A DNA stretch of 64,000 nucleotides from Lachnospiraceae bacterium A4. Lineage in GTDB: Bacteria > Bacillota > Clostridia > Lachnospirales > Lachnospiraceae. Location: assembly GCA_000403215.2 (NCBI GenBank), contig KE159530.1:1-64000 (forward strand), given 5' to 3'. Under the pieces are notes generated by a model. It was given only the letters and a program-made list of their open reading frames with translations, did not search any database and was not told where the DNA came from. Every line of letters begins with the position of its first letter. Position 1 is the stretch's first letter. Position numbers and translations under genes: made by a program. Below are positions 63,172 through 64,000 of this stretch, piece after piece.

Positions 63172-64000
63172 ATGTCAGATATTAATCTGCTGGACTGCAC
63201 ACTTCGCGACGGCGGCTATGTAAATAGCTGGCACTTTGGGCATAATCATATTGTGAGCATATTTGAACGTCTGGTAAGTGCAAAAGTAGAGTTTATCGAG
63301 CTGGGATTTTTAGACGAGCGGTGCGCGTTTGACATGAACAAAAGTATTGCTCCGGACACGGAAAGTTTCAACAGGATATATGCGGGACTGGATAAAAAGA
63401 ACGCCCAGCTTGTCGGGATGATTGATTACGGCACATGCAGCATAGAAAATGTACAGCCATGTGGCGAGACGGTTCTGGATGGTATCAGAGTGATATTCAA
63501 AAAACATATGAGAAGGCAGGCAATAGATTATTGTAGACAGCTGAAGGAACTGGGATATAAAGTATTTGTGCAGCTTGTATCAATCACAAGTTATAATGAC
63601 GAAGAACTGACTGACCTCATTGATATGGCAAATGAATTGAAACCATATGCAGTATCCATGGTTGATACCTATGGACTGCTCCAGCAGGAAAACCTGATGC
63701 ATTATTTTAATGAGTTAAATGGCAGACTTGACATGGAAATATCGTTAGGTTATCACTCACACAATAACTTTCAGCGTGCGTTTGCAAACTGTACTGAAAT
63801 GCTCTCACAACAGACAGACAGAAGTCTGCTGGTAGACGCTTCAATATACGGAATGGGAAAGAGCGCTGGAAATTGCCCGATTGAACTTTTGGCAATGTAC
63901 TTGAACGACCATTTTGACAAAAAATATGATCTGGCGCAGATTCTCGAGGCGCTTGATGCGAATATTATGAATATATACAAAGTAAAGCCATGGGGCTACA
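63172..64000 (+). CDS. HMGL-like aldolase domain protein (partial, cut by window end)
   Basis: The first 276 codons of a TIM-barrel aldolase of the DRE-TIM/HMGL-like superfamily are present. LLDCTLRDGGYVNSWHF (5-21) carries the Arg-Asp metal and base motif, IELGFLDER follows, then SLGYHSHNNFQRAF with the His-x-His metal site and a DASIYGMGKSAGNCP loop. The end at KPWGY is usual for the 4-hydroxy-2-oxovalerate aldolase-like proteins found in LPS and capsule loci. The ATG directly follows the rfbH stop. In such loci the protein may make or cleave a carbon chain for a branched or acylated sugar; this is not established here. Confidence 0.82.
   Translation, partial: MSDINLLDCTLRDGGYVNSWHFGHNHIVSIFERLVSAKVEFIELGFLDERCAFDMNKSIAPDTESFNRIYAGLDKKNAQLVGMIDYGTCSIENVQPCGETVLDGIRVIFKKHMRRQAIDYCRQLKELGYKVFVQLVSITSYNDEELTDLIDMANELKPYAVSMVDTYGLLQQENLMHYFNELNGRLDMEISLGYHSHNNFQRAFANCTEMLSQQTDRSLLVDASIYGMGKSAGNCPIELLAMYLNDHFDKKYDLAQILEALDANIMNIYKVKPWGY

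Overview
The window looks like part of a Firmicutes (Clostridia) chromosome, most likely a gut Lachnospiraceae. This is inferred from strong AGGAGG-type ribosome binding sites, moderate GC with AT-richer islands, a lipobox solute-binding protein, a giant secreted protein with GLUG, Listeria-Bacteroides-type and Big2 repeats, and a very long surface-glycan locus. No rRNA, tRNA, CRISPR array, transposase or phage gene was seen. No species is claimed.

Left part (1-6.6 kb, minus strand): a solute-binding lipoprotein, a chemoreceptor and a hybrid histidine kinase lie in this transcription order. They look like one sensory operon without ABC permeases. To their left is a short decayed end of an ABC transporter gene and a bidirectional terminator. 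From 6.76 to 13.29 kb, on the plus strand, is a 2176-residue surface protein with its own strong terminator.

From 13.4 to 17.1 kb an asnB-like amidotransferase, a UbiA-type prenyltransferase and a HAD phosphatase form a short operon. The last two resemble the enzymes that make polyprenyl-phosphate pentofuranose. A convergent acyltransferase gene follows. A near-consensus promoter at 18.3 kb then starts about 45.6 kb of genes that are all on the plus strand and mostly closely spaced or overlapping, running off the right edge.

This long block is a glycan assembly and decoration locus. It holds about seventeen cytoplasmic-type glycosyltransferases or related enzymes (GT2, GT4, GT11, GT14, GT17, DUF3431, DUF5672, GT-D, TupA-like ATP-grasp). 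It also has seven multi-spanning GT-C-like proteins expected to act outside the membrane, two PglK-like ABC flippases, an O-antigen-polymerase-like protein, an MBOAT plus SGNH acylation pair, a secreted SGNH esterase and a cobalamin-type radical SAM enzyme. Two deoxysugar modules are present: a 3-amino-3,6-dideoxyhexose module (ketoisomerase, aminotransferase, two GNATs, a GtrB-like polyprenyl-phosphate glycosyltransferase and a GT-C protein; 49.9-55.0 kb), and the start of a CDP-3,6-dideoxyhexose module (RfbF, RfbH and an HMGL-like aldolase cut by the window end). No priming glycosyltransferase, Wzx flippase or chain-length regulator was seen.

Proposed working model (inference): lipid-linked glycans are built in the cytoplasm, flipped by the two ABC exporters, and then elaborated outside by GT-C enzymes using polyprenyl-phosphate sugars made by the UbiA/HAD pair and the GtrB-like enzyme, with O-acylation added. 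An AT-rich insert (about 42.4-49.9 kb), several duplicated gene pairs and a duplicated 52-base leader element indicate assembly by transfer and duplication.
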